A stretch of DNA of 64,000 nucleotides from Buttiauxella agrestis ATCC 33320. GTDB taxonomy: Bacteria > Pseudomonadota > Gammaproteobacteria > Enterobacterales > Enterobacteriaceae. The translations under genes were made by a program, and so were the position numbers. A model generated the notes under the pieces. It made no database searches, had not been told where the DNA came from, and was given only the letters and a program-made list of their open reading frames with translations. Within the stretch, counting starts at the first letter, position 1. Each line of letters starts with the position of its first letter. The DNA lies in NCBI GenBank assembly GCA_024169445.1, contig JALKFA010000001.1:744001-808000 (forward strand), written 5' to 3'. Shown here one piece after another: positions 9,637 through 18,628 of the stretch.

Positions 9637-10575
9637 ATGTCGAGACAACTTGATGTCATCACTATTGGTGAAGCGATGGCGATGTTTGTCGCCAGCCAAA
9701 CCGGCGATCTTGCCGCCGCTGAGCAGTTCGTCAAACGTGTGGCGGGCGCTGAACTGAACGTTGCTACCGGCCTTGCGCGCCTTGGACTGAAAGTGGGTTG
9801 GGTCAGCCGCGTGGGTAATGATTCTTTTGGCCGTTATGTGCGGCAACAACTGGCAAAAGAGCAGATCGACAGCCGTGGCGTGACAACTGACGAGCGATTC
9901 GCAACCGGCTTCCAGCTTAAATCCAAAGCCGAAAATGGAACCGATCCCATTGTGGAATACTTCCGTAAAGGTTCTGCCGCCAGCCATCTGTCAGCGGCTG
10001 ATTTTAACGAAGAGTACTTTTGTTCCGCACGCCATCTACATTTAAGCGGCGTGGCGGCAGCGCTTTCTGATACCTCACTTGAGTTGCTCAATCATGCCGC
10101 CCGCGTGATGAAGCAAAAGGGCAAAACGATTTCTTTTGACCCGAATCTGCGCCCGGTGCTGTGGAAAAGTGAAGCCGAAATGGTTAAACAATTGAATCAG
10201 CTCGCCTTCCAGGCAGACTGGGTGCTGCCAGGGTTAAGCGAAGGCGCGATTCTGACCGGCCACAAAACACCGGAAGCGATTGCTGATTTCTATCTCGACC
10301 ACGGCGTTAAGACCGTAGTGCTGAAAACGGGCGCTGACGGCGCATGGTTCAAAACGGCCTCCGGTGAAAAAGGGGCCGTAAGCGCGGTAAAAGTCGAGAA
10401 CGTCGTCGATACCGTCGGCGCAGGCGACGGTTTTGCAGTGGGCGTGATAAGCGCCCTGCTTGAAGGGAAAACCTTAGAACATGCCGTCAGCCGCGGGAAT
10501 AAAATCGGCTCACTGGCGATACAGGTCATCGGCGATAGCGAAGGGTTACCGACCCGGGCTGCGCTTGGCGAATAA
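9637..10575 (+). CDS. kguK: 2-ketogluconate kinase (PfkB family)
   Basis: PfkB/ribokinase-type kinase of 312 residues. It would phosphorylate 2-keto-D-gluconate to the 6-phosphate in the cytosol. The N-terminal ITIGEAMAMFVA and the C-terminal PfkB signature DTVGAGDGFAVGV with its catalytic Asp are intact. The close relative 2-keto-3-deoxygluconate kinase (KdgK) cannot be excluded from sequence alone. The neighbours kguE, kguT and the reductase, plus the PtxS operator, make 2-ketogluconate kinase the better call. Confidence 0.85.
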   Translation: MSRQLDVITIGEAMAMFVASQTGDLAAAEQFVKRVAGAELNVATGLARLGLKVGWVSRVGNDSFGRYVRQQLAKEQIDSRGVTTDERFATGFQLKSKAENGTDPIVEYFRKGSAASHLSAADFNEEYFCSARHLHLSGVAAALSDTSLELLNHAARVMKQKGKTISFDPNLRPVLWKSEAEMVKQLNQLAFQADWVLPGLSEGAILTGHKTPEAIADFYLDHGVKTVVLKTGADGAWFKTASGEKGAVSAVKVENVVDTVGAGDGFAVGVISALLEGKTLEHAVSRGNKIGSLAIQVIGDSEGLPTRAALGE

Positions 10576-10643
10576 ACGAAGACTGCATCAGCTGTGCCCT
10601 ACACCCGGCATGATGCGACTCTCCTCAACATAGAGGCAAGCCC

Positions 10644-11942
10644 ATGAAAACCCAGTCCCTTTCATCAAAGGTAATCGCGCCAAAACGTTGGTGGTACATC
10701 ATGCCAATCGTGTTTATCACGTACAGCCTGGCGTACCTTGACCGTGCCAACTTTAGTTTTGCATCTGCCGCCGGTATTAACGACGATCTCGGTATCACCA
10801 AAGGGATTTCGTCTTTGCTTGGCGCACTGTTTTTCCTCGGTTATTTCTTCTTCCAGATCCCTGGCGCAATGTACGCCGAACGCCGCAGCGTGCGTAAGCT
10901 TATCTTCGTCTGCCTGATTTTGTGGGGCGGTTGTGCGTCATTAACCGGCATGGTCAGCAACATTCCGGCGCTGGCGGCGATTCGTTTTATCCTCGGCATC
11001 GTGGAAGCCGCGGTAATGCCAGCGATGCTGATTTACATCAGTAACTGGTTTACTAAATCCGAACGCTCACGGGCTAACACCTTCTTAATTCTCGGTAATC
11101 CAGTCACGGTGTTGTGGATGTCGGTGGTTTCTGGCTACCTGATTCAGGCGTTCGGCTGGCGTGAAATGTTTATTTTTGAAGGCATTCCAGCGGTTATCTG
11201 GGCCTTCGCCTGGTGGGTGCTGGTCAAAGATAAACCGGCGCAAGTGGGTTGGTTATCTGATGCTGAAAAATCCGCGTTGCAGGCGCAACTCGAAGAGGAG
11301 CAGCAAGGGATTAAAGCGGTGCGTAACTACAGCGAAGCGTTCCGTTCGCGCAATGTGGTGCTGCTGTGTATGCAGTATTTTTGCTGGAGTATCGGCGTGT
11401 ATGGCTTCGTGCTGTGGCTGCCTTCTATCATCCGTGGCGCAGGCACCGCGGGAATGGGCATGGTCGAAGTGGGCTGGCTGTCGTCTGTTCCGTATCTGGC
11501 GGCGACCATCGCGATGATTGTGGTTTCCTGGGCTTCGGACAAGATGCAGAACCGTAAGCTGTTTGTCTGGCCGCTGCTGCTGATTGGCGCGCTGGCCTTC
11601 CTCGGTTCGTGGCTGGTTGGTGCCGATCACTTCTGGGTTTCCTACACCCTGCTGGTGATTGCCGGTGCGGCAATGTATGCGCCATACGGTCCATTCTTTG
11701 CGATTATTCCGGAAATGTTGCCGCGCAATGTCGCGGGTGGCGCGATGGCATTAATCAACAGTATGGGGGCGCTCGGTTCGTTTGTTGGCTCCTGGTTTGT
11801 TGGCTACCTTAACGGTGCAACGGGCAGCCCGTCGGCTTCCTATGTCTTTATGGGGGTGGCATTGCTCGCCTCAGTGTGGCTAACTCTGATTGTGAAACCG
11901 GCGAAAAACCAACACGTCCCAGTGGCAGCACACCACGCCTAA
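10644..11942 (+). CDS. kguT: 2-ketogluconate transporter (MFS, anion:cation symporter type)
   Basis: Major facilitator protein of 432 residues with about twelve membrane helices. The N-terminal FITYSLAYLDRANFSFA and the loop MYAERRSVRKLI are typical of the ACS subfamily, which carries sugar acids such as glucarate, galactonate and 2-ketogluconate. GAGGC precedes the ATG. A 68-nt gap separates it from kguK, and it lies between the kinase and the reductase of the same pathway. The substrate is inferred from that context. Confidence 0.87.
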   Translation: MKTQSLSSKVIAPKRWWYIMPIVFITYSLAYLDRANFSFASAAGINDDLGITKGISSLLGALFFLGYFFFQIPGAMYAERRSVRKLIFVCLILWGGCASLTGMVSNIPALAAIRFILGIVEAAVMPAMLIYISNWFTKSERSRANTFLILGNPVTVLWMSVVSGYLIQAFGWREMFIFEGIPAVIWAFAWWVLVKDKPAQVGWLSDAEKSALQAQLEEEQQGIKAVRNYSEAFRSRNVVLLCMQYFCWSIGVYGFVLWLPSIIRGAGTAGMGMVEVGWLSSVPYLAATIAMIVVSWASDKMQNRKLFVWPLLLIGALAFLGSWLVGADHFWVSYTLLVIAGAAMYAPYGPFFAIIPEMLPRNVAGGAMALINSMGALGSFVGSWFVGYLNGATGSPSASYVFMGVALLASVWLTLIVKPAKNQHVPVAAHHA

Positions 11943-11945
11943 TCT

Positions 11946-11977
11946 CAGGCCAGGCGGCCGTTAAACCGCCAGGCCTG
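11946..11977 (+). terminator. Hairpin between kguT and kguD
   Basis: CAGGCC-A-GGCGG pairs with CCGCC-A-GGCCTG around an 8-nt loop: 11 pairs with one A/A mismatch. It starts 4 nt after the kguT stop. The following TCTATAACTATTT is only weakly T-rich, so partial termination or 3'-end protection of the kguT message is likelier than full termination. Confidence 0.5.
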
Positions 11978-12003
11978 TCTATAACTATTTAACGGAGAAC
12001 GCC

Positions 12004-12978
12004 ATGAAGCCGCCCGTCATCCTCTACAAAAAGTTACCTGACGACCTGCTTGCCCGTCTTGAAAGTCACTTTAGCGTCACTCAACTGAATAACCTAAGCC
12101 AGGAAACCATCAAGCAAAACGCGCAAGCCTTTGCCGATGCGCAAGGGATTCTGGGTTCCAGCGAAACAGTGGATAAAGCGTTTCTGGAGCACACTCCGAA
12201 TCTGCGCGCAGCGTCGACCGTTTCCGTCGGCTACGACAATTTTGATGTTGATGCACTGAGCGCGCGCGGTATCGCGCTGATGCACACGCCAACAGTTCTG
12301 ACAGAAACCGTCGCCGACACCATGATGACGTTAGTACTGGCGACCGCACGTCGCGCGCTGGAAGTGGCTGAACGAGTGAAAAAGGGCGAATGGCAAGGCA
12401 GCATTGGAGCGGATTGGTTTGGCATCGACGTGCACCATAAAACGTTAGGGATTCTGGGCATGGGCCGCATTGGCCTGGCACTGGCACAACGTGCGCACTT
12501 CGGCTTTAGCATGCCGATTTTGTATAACGCTCGCCGCCATCACCAGGAAGCCGAAGAGCGTTTTAACGCACGTTATTGCGATCTCGATACCCTGCTGGCC
12601 GAATCCGATTTCGTCTGTATTTCTCTACCGTTGACGGACGAAACTTATCATCTGATTGGTGCTGAGCAATTGGCTAAAATGAAATCCTCTGCGATTTTGA
12701 TTAACGCCGGACGTGGCCCGGTAGTTGACGAAAAGGCACTGATTCAAGCGCTGGTAGACGGCAAAATTCACGCCGCTGGGCTGGATGTTTTTGAACAAGA
12801 ACCGCTGCCGGTTGATTCCCCGCTGCTGAGCCTGCCGAACGTTGTGGCGCTGCCGCATATCGGTTCCGCGACCCACGAAACCCGCTACAACATGGCCGCC
12901 TGCGCGGTGGATAACTTAATTGCAGCGTTGAGTGGCAAGGTGAAAGAGAACTGCGTGAACCCGCAGGTATTGAAGTAA
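12004..12978 (+). CDS. ghrB: 2-ketogluconate 6-phosphate reductase / glyoxylate-hydroxypyruvate reductase (GhrB-like)
   Basis: D-2-hydroxyacid dehydrogenase of 324 residues, the same length as E. coli GhrB and very similar across its whole length by eye. The dinucleotide fold [18 protein letters not shown] is complete, as are the catalytic Arg in [11 protein letters not shown] and the His in [12 protein letters not shown]. coli GhrB (TkrA) reduces 2-keto-D-gluconate, glyoxylate and hydroxypyruvate. Here the gene closes the kgu operon, so it very probably serves as KguD, giving 6-phosphogluconate from 2-ketogluconate 6-phosphate. AACGGAG precedes the ATG. Confidence 0.88.
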   Translation: MKPPVILYKKLPDDLLARLESHFSVTQLNNLSQETIKQNAQAFADAQGILGSSETVDKAFLEHTPNLRAASTVSVGYDNFDVDALSARGIALMHTPTVLTETVADTMMTLVLATARRALEVAERVKKGEWQGSIGADWFGIDVHHKTLGILGMGRIGLALAQRAHFGFSMPILYNARRHHQEAEERFNARYCDLDTLLAESDFVCISLPLTDETYHLIGAEQLAKMKSSAILINAGRGPVVDEKALIQALVDGKIHAAGLDVFEQEPLPVDSPLLSLPNVVALPHIGSATHETRYNMAACAVDNLIAALSGKVKENCVNPQVLK

Positions 12979-12987
12979 TTGATTGTT

Positions 12988-13060
12988 GGCGGATGACGCT
13001 TGCGCTTATCCGCCCTACGAACGATAACCAGTAGGTCGGGCAAGCGCAGCGCCCCCGACA
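12988..13060. repeat. REP/BIME between ghrB and yibL
   Basis: A REP-type palindrome (GGCGGATGACGC with CTTATCCGCC), a short spacer, then a diverged inverted partner around GGTCGGGCAAGCGCAGCGCC. It lies between the convergent 3' ends of ghrB and yibL. Confidence 0.75.
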
Positions 13061-13077
13061 TATTGACTAAAGCCAGA

Positions 13078-13440
13078 TTAGAAATCAGTCTTAGAAAAAC
13101 CAGTCATTTCTTCGAGGCCCATCTCACGGCCTAACGCCGTCATTGGATGCACGATAACCAGGCCGCGCACTGCTTTTTTCAGGGCACCCATGTTGGCTTG
13201 TTCTTTCTTGGTAATTGGACGCTTGTACGGCAGCGCCATCAGCTTTTGCGCTTCTTTGCTCAGCTTCTGGTTGCGCACCGCTTGCAGGCGCACGATCTCA
13301 ATTTCCAGCTTCGCTTTCTCTTTTTCCATCTCAGCGTACTTTTCAGCGTCATTGATCAGATGCAGTTCAGGCATCTCGTGACGGATAAGATCGAGGCGAT
13401 CGCTAAGACGTTTGATTTCTGCTTTTTCGATTTCTTTCAT
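13078..13440 (-). CDS. yibL: YibL family ribosome-associated protein
   Basis: Small basic protein of 120 residues, rich in Lys and Glu. Residues ~1-60 are predicted to form a helical coiled coil (heptad-like Leu/Ile in [19 protein letters not shown] and [13 protein letters not shown]). E. coli YibL has the same length, is encoded just past mtlR, and has been found with ribosomes; its role is not settled. The mtlR-yibL order is kept, but the small gene yibT that lies between them in E. coli is not seen. Confidence 0.9.
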   Translation of the reverse strand: MKEIEKAEIKRLSDRLDLIRHEMPELHLINDAEKYAEMEKEKAKLEIEIVRLQAVRNQKLSKEAQKLMALPYKRPITKKEQANMGALKKAVRGLVIVHPMTALGREMGLEEMTGFSKTDF

Positions 13441-13523
13441 TTTTAATTAACCGTGAATAACTTTCATTGCTGGCAAGGATACACCATTCGGCTTAAGAGG
13501 GCGAAAAGGGAGTTCGGTCAGAA

Positions 13524-14051
13524 TTACTTCTGGAAGGCTTTTTTTAAGCTGATCCGTGAGATCAGCTCGGTTAAAGAGAGCACCATCGTGGAACGAACAA
13601 TTTGCTGATAACGCTGTTTCTGCATGGCAATCAGCTCAGGATCGCTGCCATCCACAAACTTTGGCGTCGGAGGCAGAGCGGAAACACAATGCAATTCACC
13701 AAACGGGCCAAGCATTTCATCGTCGGTAAATTTGTAGTCGTTACCGTCGTGATTAAGTTCCTCACGCAGCGCCATCAGCAGCTCGCAATCTTCGTACTCC
13801 GCGCGATTAAGCACACCAAGGCCGTAGATGAGTTTGAGGCGCACAGAAAGCTCCCCTAACGGGCCATCCCCTTCCAGCAACGGTTCAACGGCATATTTCA
13901 CCGCATAGTCGTCTTTACGGAAGACCTGAATCACCAGGATATTAACCGCTTCGGTGAGAAGCTCGACAGCAGCAATCAGCAGGCTGCGTACGGTTTTGCC
14001 GGCATTAAGACGCTCAAGCACACGGTTTTCAAAGGCCTGGGTTTCTTCCAT
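13524..14051 (-). CDS. mtlR: Mannitol operon repressor MtlR
   Basis: MtlR represses the mtlADR operon; it has no classical DNA-binding motif and may act through partners. The product is 175 residues, about 20 fewer than E. coli MtlR (195). The missing part is the variable N-terminal extension; the core from TQAFENRVLERLNAGKTVRS to the end is complete. A TAG lies in frame 9 nt before the ATG, so no upstream start in this frame is possible. It is the third gene of mtlA-mtlD-mtlR, 61 nt after mtlD. Confidence 0.93.
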   Translation of the reverse strand: MEETQAFENRVLERLNAGKTVRSLLIAAVELLTEAVNILVIQVFRKDDYAVKYAVEPLLEGDGPLGELSVRLKLIYGLGVLNRAEYEDCELLMALREELNHDGNDYKFTDDEMLGPFGELHCVSALPPTPKFVDGSDPELIAMQKQRYQQIVRSTMVLSLTELISRISLKKAFQK

Positions 14052-14112
14052 CTTTGCCTACATCACTAAAAGTATTATTGGGTGCAGCGTCTACTGCACC
14101 CGCTTTGCATCA

Positions 14113-15258
14113 CTATTTGCCGTTATAAGCATTCACCGCTTCAGCAACAACATCGCTGTTAGCATCAAGGCCAGAGATTTCAGCCAGCGCTGCTTGTGGG
14201 CCTTTTTCTGCCAGTAACTGTTCCAGTTCCTGCGCTTGTGGATCTTGCTCGCTGCGATAATGCATCGCCGCGGCAATACCTTTAACCAGGAATTGGTGCG
14301 GTAAACCGTATTCGATAGTGCCCAATAACGGTTTAATCAGTCGGTCGCCCGCGCTTAATTTACGCAGTGGCTGGCGGCCAACGCGTTCCACATCATCTTT
14401 CAGATACGGGTTTTCGAAACGACCGAGGATTTTCTGGATATAGGCCGCATGCTTGTCTGCATCAAAGCCATAACGCTTGATCAGCACCGCACCACTTTCA
14501 TCCATTGCGCCTTTCACCACCGCACGGATTTTCTCATCGAGAATCGCATCGCGAATGGTCTGGAGACCCGCAAGCTGACCAAGGTACGCGGTTATAGCAT
14601 GGCCGGTATTCAGCGTGAAGAGTTTACGCTCAACAAACGCCATCAGATTATCAGTAAGTTCCATGCCAGGAATGTTTGGCAGGTCACCTTTGAACTGAGT
14701 TTTATCAACAATCCATTCGCTGAATGTTTCAACTGTGACTTCAAGCGGATCGTTAGTGGCAGATTCAGAAGGAGGCACGATGCGGTCAACCGCGGAATCC
14801 ACGAAGCCAACATGCTGCTCAACCCAGGCTTGATCATCCTCAGAAAGCGCCTTCATCACATGCGCTTTAAGCTGGCTGGTGCCACGCACCATGTTCTCGC
14901 AAGCGATAATGTTCAGTGGTTTTTCATTACCATTGGTGCGACGCAGAACCAGCCCTTTTGCCACTGCTGGCGCGATACGTTCCAGCACGACTGGCCCAAC
15001 AGCCGTGGTGACCAGGTCAACTTCTGCAATCAGCGTGACGACCTCGTCACCGATGCTGCTGACGGCATTCACATTAGAAACGGTATCGATTTGCTTTTGC
15101 TCGCCCACCACGTGAACCTGGTAGCTATGGCGCGCGTTCAGCGCATCAAGAACGGTTTGGTTGACGTCCGCAAAGGTCAGTTGGATACCGGCATCTGCCA
15201 GCAGTTTGCCGATAAAGCCACGTCCGATATTACCTGCGCCAAAATGTAATGCTTTCAT
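14113..15258 (-). CDS. mtlD: Mannitol-1-phosphate 5-dehydrogenase
   Basis: Cytosolic NAD-dependent enzyme that oxidises mannitol 1-phosphate to fructose 6-phosphate. The product is 381 residues (E. coli 382). The N-terminus [20 protein letters not shown] holds the dinucleotide-binding Gly pattern. I place the start at the ATG at 15258, which has AAGGTG 6 nt before it; a GTG 9 nt upstream overlaps that ribosome binding site. It follows mtlA, but a ~200-bp palindromic repeat array lies between the two. Confidence 0.97.
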   Translation of the reverse strand: MKALHFGAGNIGRGFIGKLLADAGIQLTFADVNQTVLDALNARHSYQVHVVGEQKQIDTVSNVNAVSSIGDEVVTLIAEVDLVTTAVGPVVLERIAPAVAKGLVLRRTNGNEKPLNIIACENMVRGTSQLKAHVMKALSEDDQAWVEQHVGFVDSAVDRIVPPSESATNDPLEVTVETFSEWIVDKTQFKGDLPNIPGMELTDNLMAFVERKLFTLNTGHAITAYLGQLAGLQTIRDAILDEKIRAVVKGAMDESGAVLIKRYGFDADKHAAYIQKILGRFENPYLKDDVERVGRQPLRKLSAGDRLIKPLLGTIEYGLPHQFLVKGIAAAMHYRSEQDPQAQELEQLLAEKGPQAALAEISGLDANSDVVAEAVNAYNGK

Positions 15259-15323
15259 GTCGTTCACCTTCTTAAATTTGAATCACCCGAGAGGGTTCGG
15301 GTGAGGAGGTATGCGGTGCTGAC

Positions 15324-15519
15324 CACCCTCACCCTAACCCTCTCCCTGAGGGAGAGGGGACTAGATCGGTGTTCACCCTCTCCTGAGGGAGAGGGAACTA
15401 GATCGGTATTCACCCTCTCCTGAGGGAGAGGGGACTAGATCGGTATTCACCCTCTCCTGAGGGAGAGGGGACTAGATCGGTGTTCACCCTCTCCTGGGGG
15501 AGAGGGCCGGGGTGAGGGC
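15324..15519. repeat. Tandem palindromic array between mtlA and mtlD
   Basis: An outer pair (CCCTCACCCTAACCCTCTCC at the left, GGGAGAGGGCCGGGGTGAGGG-type sequence at the right) encloses five CCCTCTCC-TGAGG-type hairpins. Neighbouring hairpins are joined by four near-identical linkers of the form ACTAGATCGGTRTTCA, giving a ~43-44-bp period. Simple forms of the same family occur between hycE and hycF and between fdhF and hypF. It lies inside the mtl transcription unit, so it would be transcribed as a row of stable hairpins. Confidence 0.88.
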
Positions 15520-15545
15520 GACCGGAGCCACCCACACCACCACTG

Positions 15546-17465
15546 CTACTTCTTACCTGCCAGCAGGTCGAGCACTTCCTGAACACTGGTGGTGTTCGCC
15601 AGGCGCTCAATCACTGACTCATCATCCAGCGCGTTGGTCAGGCTGGTGATAACCTGGATGTGTTCGTTATTGCGAGCGGCAATACCGATAACCAGGCGGG
15701 CAATATCATCAGGTTCTTCACCGAAGTGAACACCATGCGGATACTGGCAGAACACAACGCCAGTTTTCAGGACGCGGTCTTTCGCTTCAACCGTACCGTG
15801 CGGAACGGCAATGCCTTCGCCCAGATAAGTTGGGGTCAGTTTTTCACGTTCAAACATCGCATCAACATATTCAGGCTGTACGTAACCGCCGTTCACCAGT
15901 TGCTCACCGGCAAAGCGAATCGCTTCTTCTTTGGTTGTCGCAGTCAGGCCAAGGAACACGTTACCGGCACCAAGGCGGAACAACCCTTCTTCGCTTGGCA
16001 CAAAGCTGTCTTCCAGGCTGCTCATCACCTTAACTTCTTTCTCGCTCAGGTTATGAGAGGCCACCAGACGCTCGGTCAGGTTGGAGTACAGGCTGCTGTC
16101 GAGGAAGTTAGTCAGGGAAATATGCTGTGCCTGTGGAACCTGGCGCATCGCACGTTCGGTCAGGTCACGGTGCGTAATCACCAGGTCAACGTCATCCGGC
16201 AAACTGTTGATTGCACAGTTAGTTACGGAGATATTTTTCAGGCCCGCATCGCTGACTTTCTTACGCAGCACACCCGCACCCATCGCACTTGAACCCATGC
16301 CTGCATCGCACGCTACGATGATTTTACGTACGTGGCTGAGGTCGTTAGACAGACCAGCACCGACCGCCAGTGGCGTAGCGCCACCTTTGGATTCAGCTTT
16401 CATCTCTTCCACACGGCGAGCCGCTGCTTCGATGTCGTCTTCTTCTTTAACCTTGCTTGTTTTCAGCAAGATGGCAGAAACCACGAAGGACACGGCTGTT
16501 GCCGCAACGATTGCCGCGATGTTAGCGAAGTAAGCACCTTTTGGCGTCATCGCCAGAATCGCGAGTATTGAACCCGGAGATGCCGGAGAAACCAGGCCGC
16601 CGTTCAGAATAGTCAGCGTAAACACGCCAGTCATACCGCCGAGAATAACGGCGAGGATCAGACGTGGGTTCATCAGCACATATGGGAAGTAAATTTCGTG
16701 GATACCGCCCAGGAAGTGGATGATTGCCGCGCCGCCCGCAGACTGCTTAGCATTACCGCGACCGAAGAACATGTACGCCATCAGCACGCCCATACCAGGG
16801 CCTGGGTTTGCTTCAATCAGGAAGAAGATTGATTTGCCCAGCTCGTGGGACTGCTGAATACCCAGCGGCGAGAAGATACCGTGGTTGATTGCGTTGTTCA
16901 GGAACAGGATTTTCGCAGGTTCTACGAAGATAGACGCCAGCGGCAGCATGTCATGGACAACCATGAAGTTAACGCCCGCCGCCAGAATTTTGGACAGGAC
17001 TTCAACCGCAGGGCCGATACCCATGAACGCCAGAATCGCCAGAATCATACCGATGATGCCAGCGGAGAAGTTGTTCACCAGCATTTCAAAGCCGGATTTG
17101 ATCTTGCCATCAACCCATGCGTCAAAATGTTTAATTGCCCAACCACCCAGAGGACCGGCAATCATCGCACCGAGGAACATCGGCATATCCGCACCGACGA
17201 TAACACCCATAGTGGTGATCGCACCGACCACACCACCACGGTCGCCACCGATTAAGCGACCACCGGTAAAACCGATGAGCAACGGCAGCAGGTAAGTAAT
17301 CATCGGGCCAACCAGTTTCGCCAGTGTCTCGCTTGGCAACCAACCAGTTGGAATAAATAACGCCGTGATAATACCCCAGGCGATAAATGCGCCGATGTTT
17401 GGCATTACCATGTTACTCAGGAAACGACCAAAGCTTTGCACTCTGATCTTGATATCGGATGACAT
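15546..17465 (-). CDS. mtlA: Mannitol-specific PTS enzyme IICBA
   Basis: Inner-membrane phosphotransferase permease that imports mannitol as mannitol 1-phosphate; 639 residues (E. coli 637). The order is IIC (residues ~1-340, opening MSSDIKIRVQSFGRFLSNMV), IIB with the phosphocysteine Cys386 in ACDAGMGSSAMG, and IIA with the phosphohistidine His556 in AVPHGTVEAKD. I start at the ATG at 17465 with GGGG 7 nt upstream; the frame is open further upstream but the family N-terminus fixes the start. It leads mtlA-mtlD-mtlR, and three CRP-type sites lie upstream. Confidence 0.97.
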   Translation of the reverse strand: MSSDIKIRVQSFGRFLSNMVMPNIGAFIAWGIITALFIPTGWLPSETLAKLVGPMITYLLPLLIGFTGGRLIGGDRGGVVGAITTMGVIVGADMPMFLGAMIAGPLGGWAIKHFDAWVDGKIKSGFEMLVNNFSAGIIGMILAILAFMGIGPAVEVLSKILAAGVNFMVVHDMLPLASIFVEPAKILFLNNAINHGIFSPLGIQQSHELGKSIFFLIEANPGPGMGVLMAYMFFGRGNAKQSAGGAAIIHFLGGIHEIYFPYVLMNPRLILAVILGGMTGVFTLTILNGGLVSPASPGSILAILAMTPKGAYFANIAAIVAATAVSFVVSAILLKTSKVKEEDDIEAAARRVEEMKAESKGGATPLAVGAGLSNDLSHVRKIIVACDAGMGSSAMGAGVLRKKVSDAGLKNISVTNCAINSLPDDVDLVITHRDLTERAMRQVPQAQHISLTNFLDSSLYSNLTERLVASHNLSEKEVKVMSSLEDSFVPSEEGLFRLGAGNVFLGLTATTKEEAIRFAGEQLVNGGYVQPEYVDAMFEREKLTPTYLGEGIAVPHGTVEAKDRVLKTGVVFCQYPHGVHFGEEPDDIARLVIGIAARNNEHIQVITSLTNALDDESVIERLANTTSVQEVLDLLAGKK

Positions 17466-17607
17466 ACGCACACCCCTTATTGTGTTCACGTGCTGAAAAA
17501 GCAGCCCGAGGTTTATTGTTAATGTGGTGGCAAGCAGTGCTGCCAGATGCTCTAAGTGAGGCGAATCTGGCACTGAATCGTTAAGCTGTCCAGTACACGG
17601 GATTTTA

Positions 17608-17623
17608 TGTGATATAGATCACT
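17608..17623. promoter_or_regulatory. CRP site 1, mtlA-yibF region
   Basis: TGTGATATAGATCACT matches TGTGA-N6-TCACA in 9 of 10 key positions. It lies ~143 nt before the mtlA start. The E. coli mtlA promoter is also controlled by several CRP sites. Confidence 0.75.
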
Positions 17624-17724
17624 CATCACTGGGTGTAACGAAGCATGATCAGGAGATCTTGATCACATAATTGATGTGTAAAAAAAACACAGCAGCTATT
17701 TTTTGCGCTGAATTGACCCACATG

Positions 17725-17740
17725 TGTGATTAAAATCACA
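17725..17740. promoter_or_regulatory. CRP site 2, mtlA-yibF region
   Basis: TGTGATTAAAATCACA is a perfect match to both CRP half-sites. It lies ~260 nt before mtlA and ~210 nt before yibF, in the shared divergent control region. Confidence 0.8.
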
Positions 17741-17768
17741 TTTCTCGATTATCACTTTGTTATTTATA

Positions 17769-17784
17769 TGTGACATTAATCACA
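17769..17784. promoter_or_regulatory. CRP site 3, mtlA-yibF region
   Basis: TGTGACATTAATCACA is again a perfect TGTGA-N6-TCACA site, 44 bp (about four helical turns) from site 2. A further half-site, TGTGATCAAG on the minus strand, is present near 17660. The 484-nt gap holds no other gene. Confidence 0.75.
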
Positions 17785-17949
17785 AAATATCTTCATCGAA
17801 ATTTTCCTACTGCTCTCCAGGGCAGTCATCGAGAAAGCGTTCATTTCATTTTGTTATAAAATTACAGCGCAGCGGCAGGCGACTCTTCACTACTTTTTCA
17901 TGCATCCTGATCCATACTTACCGTTTGTCGATTAAAAATGGACGATGTA

Positions 17950-18558
17950 ATGAAACTTATCGGTAATTACACCAGCCCGTATGTGCGCAAAATATCGGTG
18001 ATACTGCTGGAAAAAGGCATCACTTTTGAATTCGTAAACGACAACCCGTGGATATCCGAAAGCACCACGCCCCATTACAATCCGCTGGGCAAAGTGCCTG
18101 CACTGGTCACTGACGAGGGCGAATACTGGTTCGACTCCCCGGTGATTGCGGAATACCTCGAGCTGTTGAATATTGCCCCAACTCTTATCCCGCGTGAGCC
18201 TCAGGCCGCATTACAAATGCGCCAAATGGAGGCCCTTGCCGATGGCATCATGGATGCCGCTCTGGTTTCAGTACGCGAACGCCAGCGCCCAATCGAACAG
18301 CAATCTGAAGTCGAACTGCTTCGCCAACGGGAAAAAATTAGCCGTGGCCTGACGCTGCTCGAACAATACGCCGCGGATAAAAAACTGAATGCCGAAAACC
18401 TGTGTGTGGCAACCATTGCGGTGGCATGTGCAGTGGGATATCTCAATTTCCGCCGCGTTTCCCCAGGCTGGTGTGTAGAGCGGCCACATCTGGTGAAACT
18501 GGTCGAGAAACTTTTCGAACGGGAAAGTTTTGCCAGGACAGAACCGCCAACAGCATGA
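17950..18558 (+). CDS. yibF: Glutathione S-transferase-like protein YibF
   Basis: Cytosolic GST-fold protein of 202 residues, the E. coli length. The N-terminal thioredoxin-like part ([20 protein letters not shown]) contains TSPYVRK, the cis-Pro is in the GKVPALV segment, and the C-terminal half is helical. E. coli YibF binds glutathione, but its natural substrate is unknown. I use the ATG at 17950 to match the family; another ATG 12 nt upstream is in frame. The order yibF-selA-selB is as in E. coli. Confidence 0.92.
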   Translation: MKLIGNYTSPYVRKISVILLEKGITFEFVNDNPWISESTTPHYNPLGKVPALVTDEGEYWFDSPVIAEYLELLNIAPTLIPREPQAALQMRQMEALADGIMDAALVSVRERQRPIEQQSEVELLRQREKISRGLTLLEQYAADKKLNAENLCVATIAVACAVGYLNFRRVSPGWCVERPHLVKLVEKLFERESFARTEPPTA

Positions 18559-18628
18559 TCTCCCGCCATGACAGGGGGCCAACTCCCCCTGTAAACTAAT
18601 GCGAAATTTCACCACTCTGCGGCTTGTT

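Noticed and set aside
15324-15519. CRISPR-like regular repeat array
   Set aside because: The units are themselves palindromic, the linkers between them are nearly identical rather than unique spacers, and there are no cas genes.
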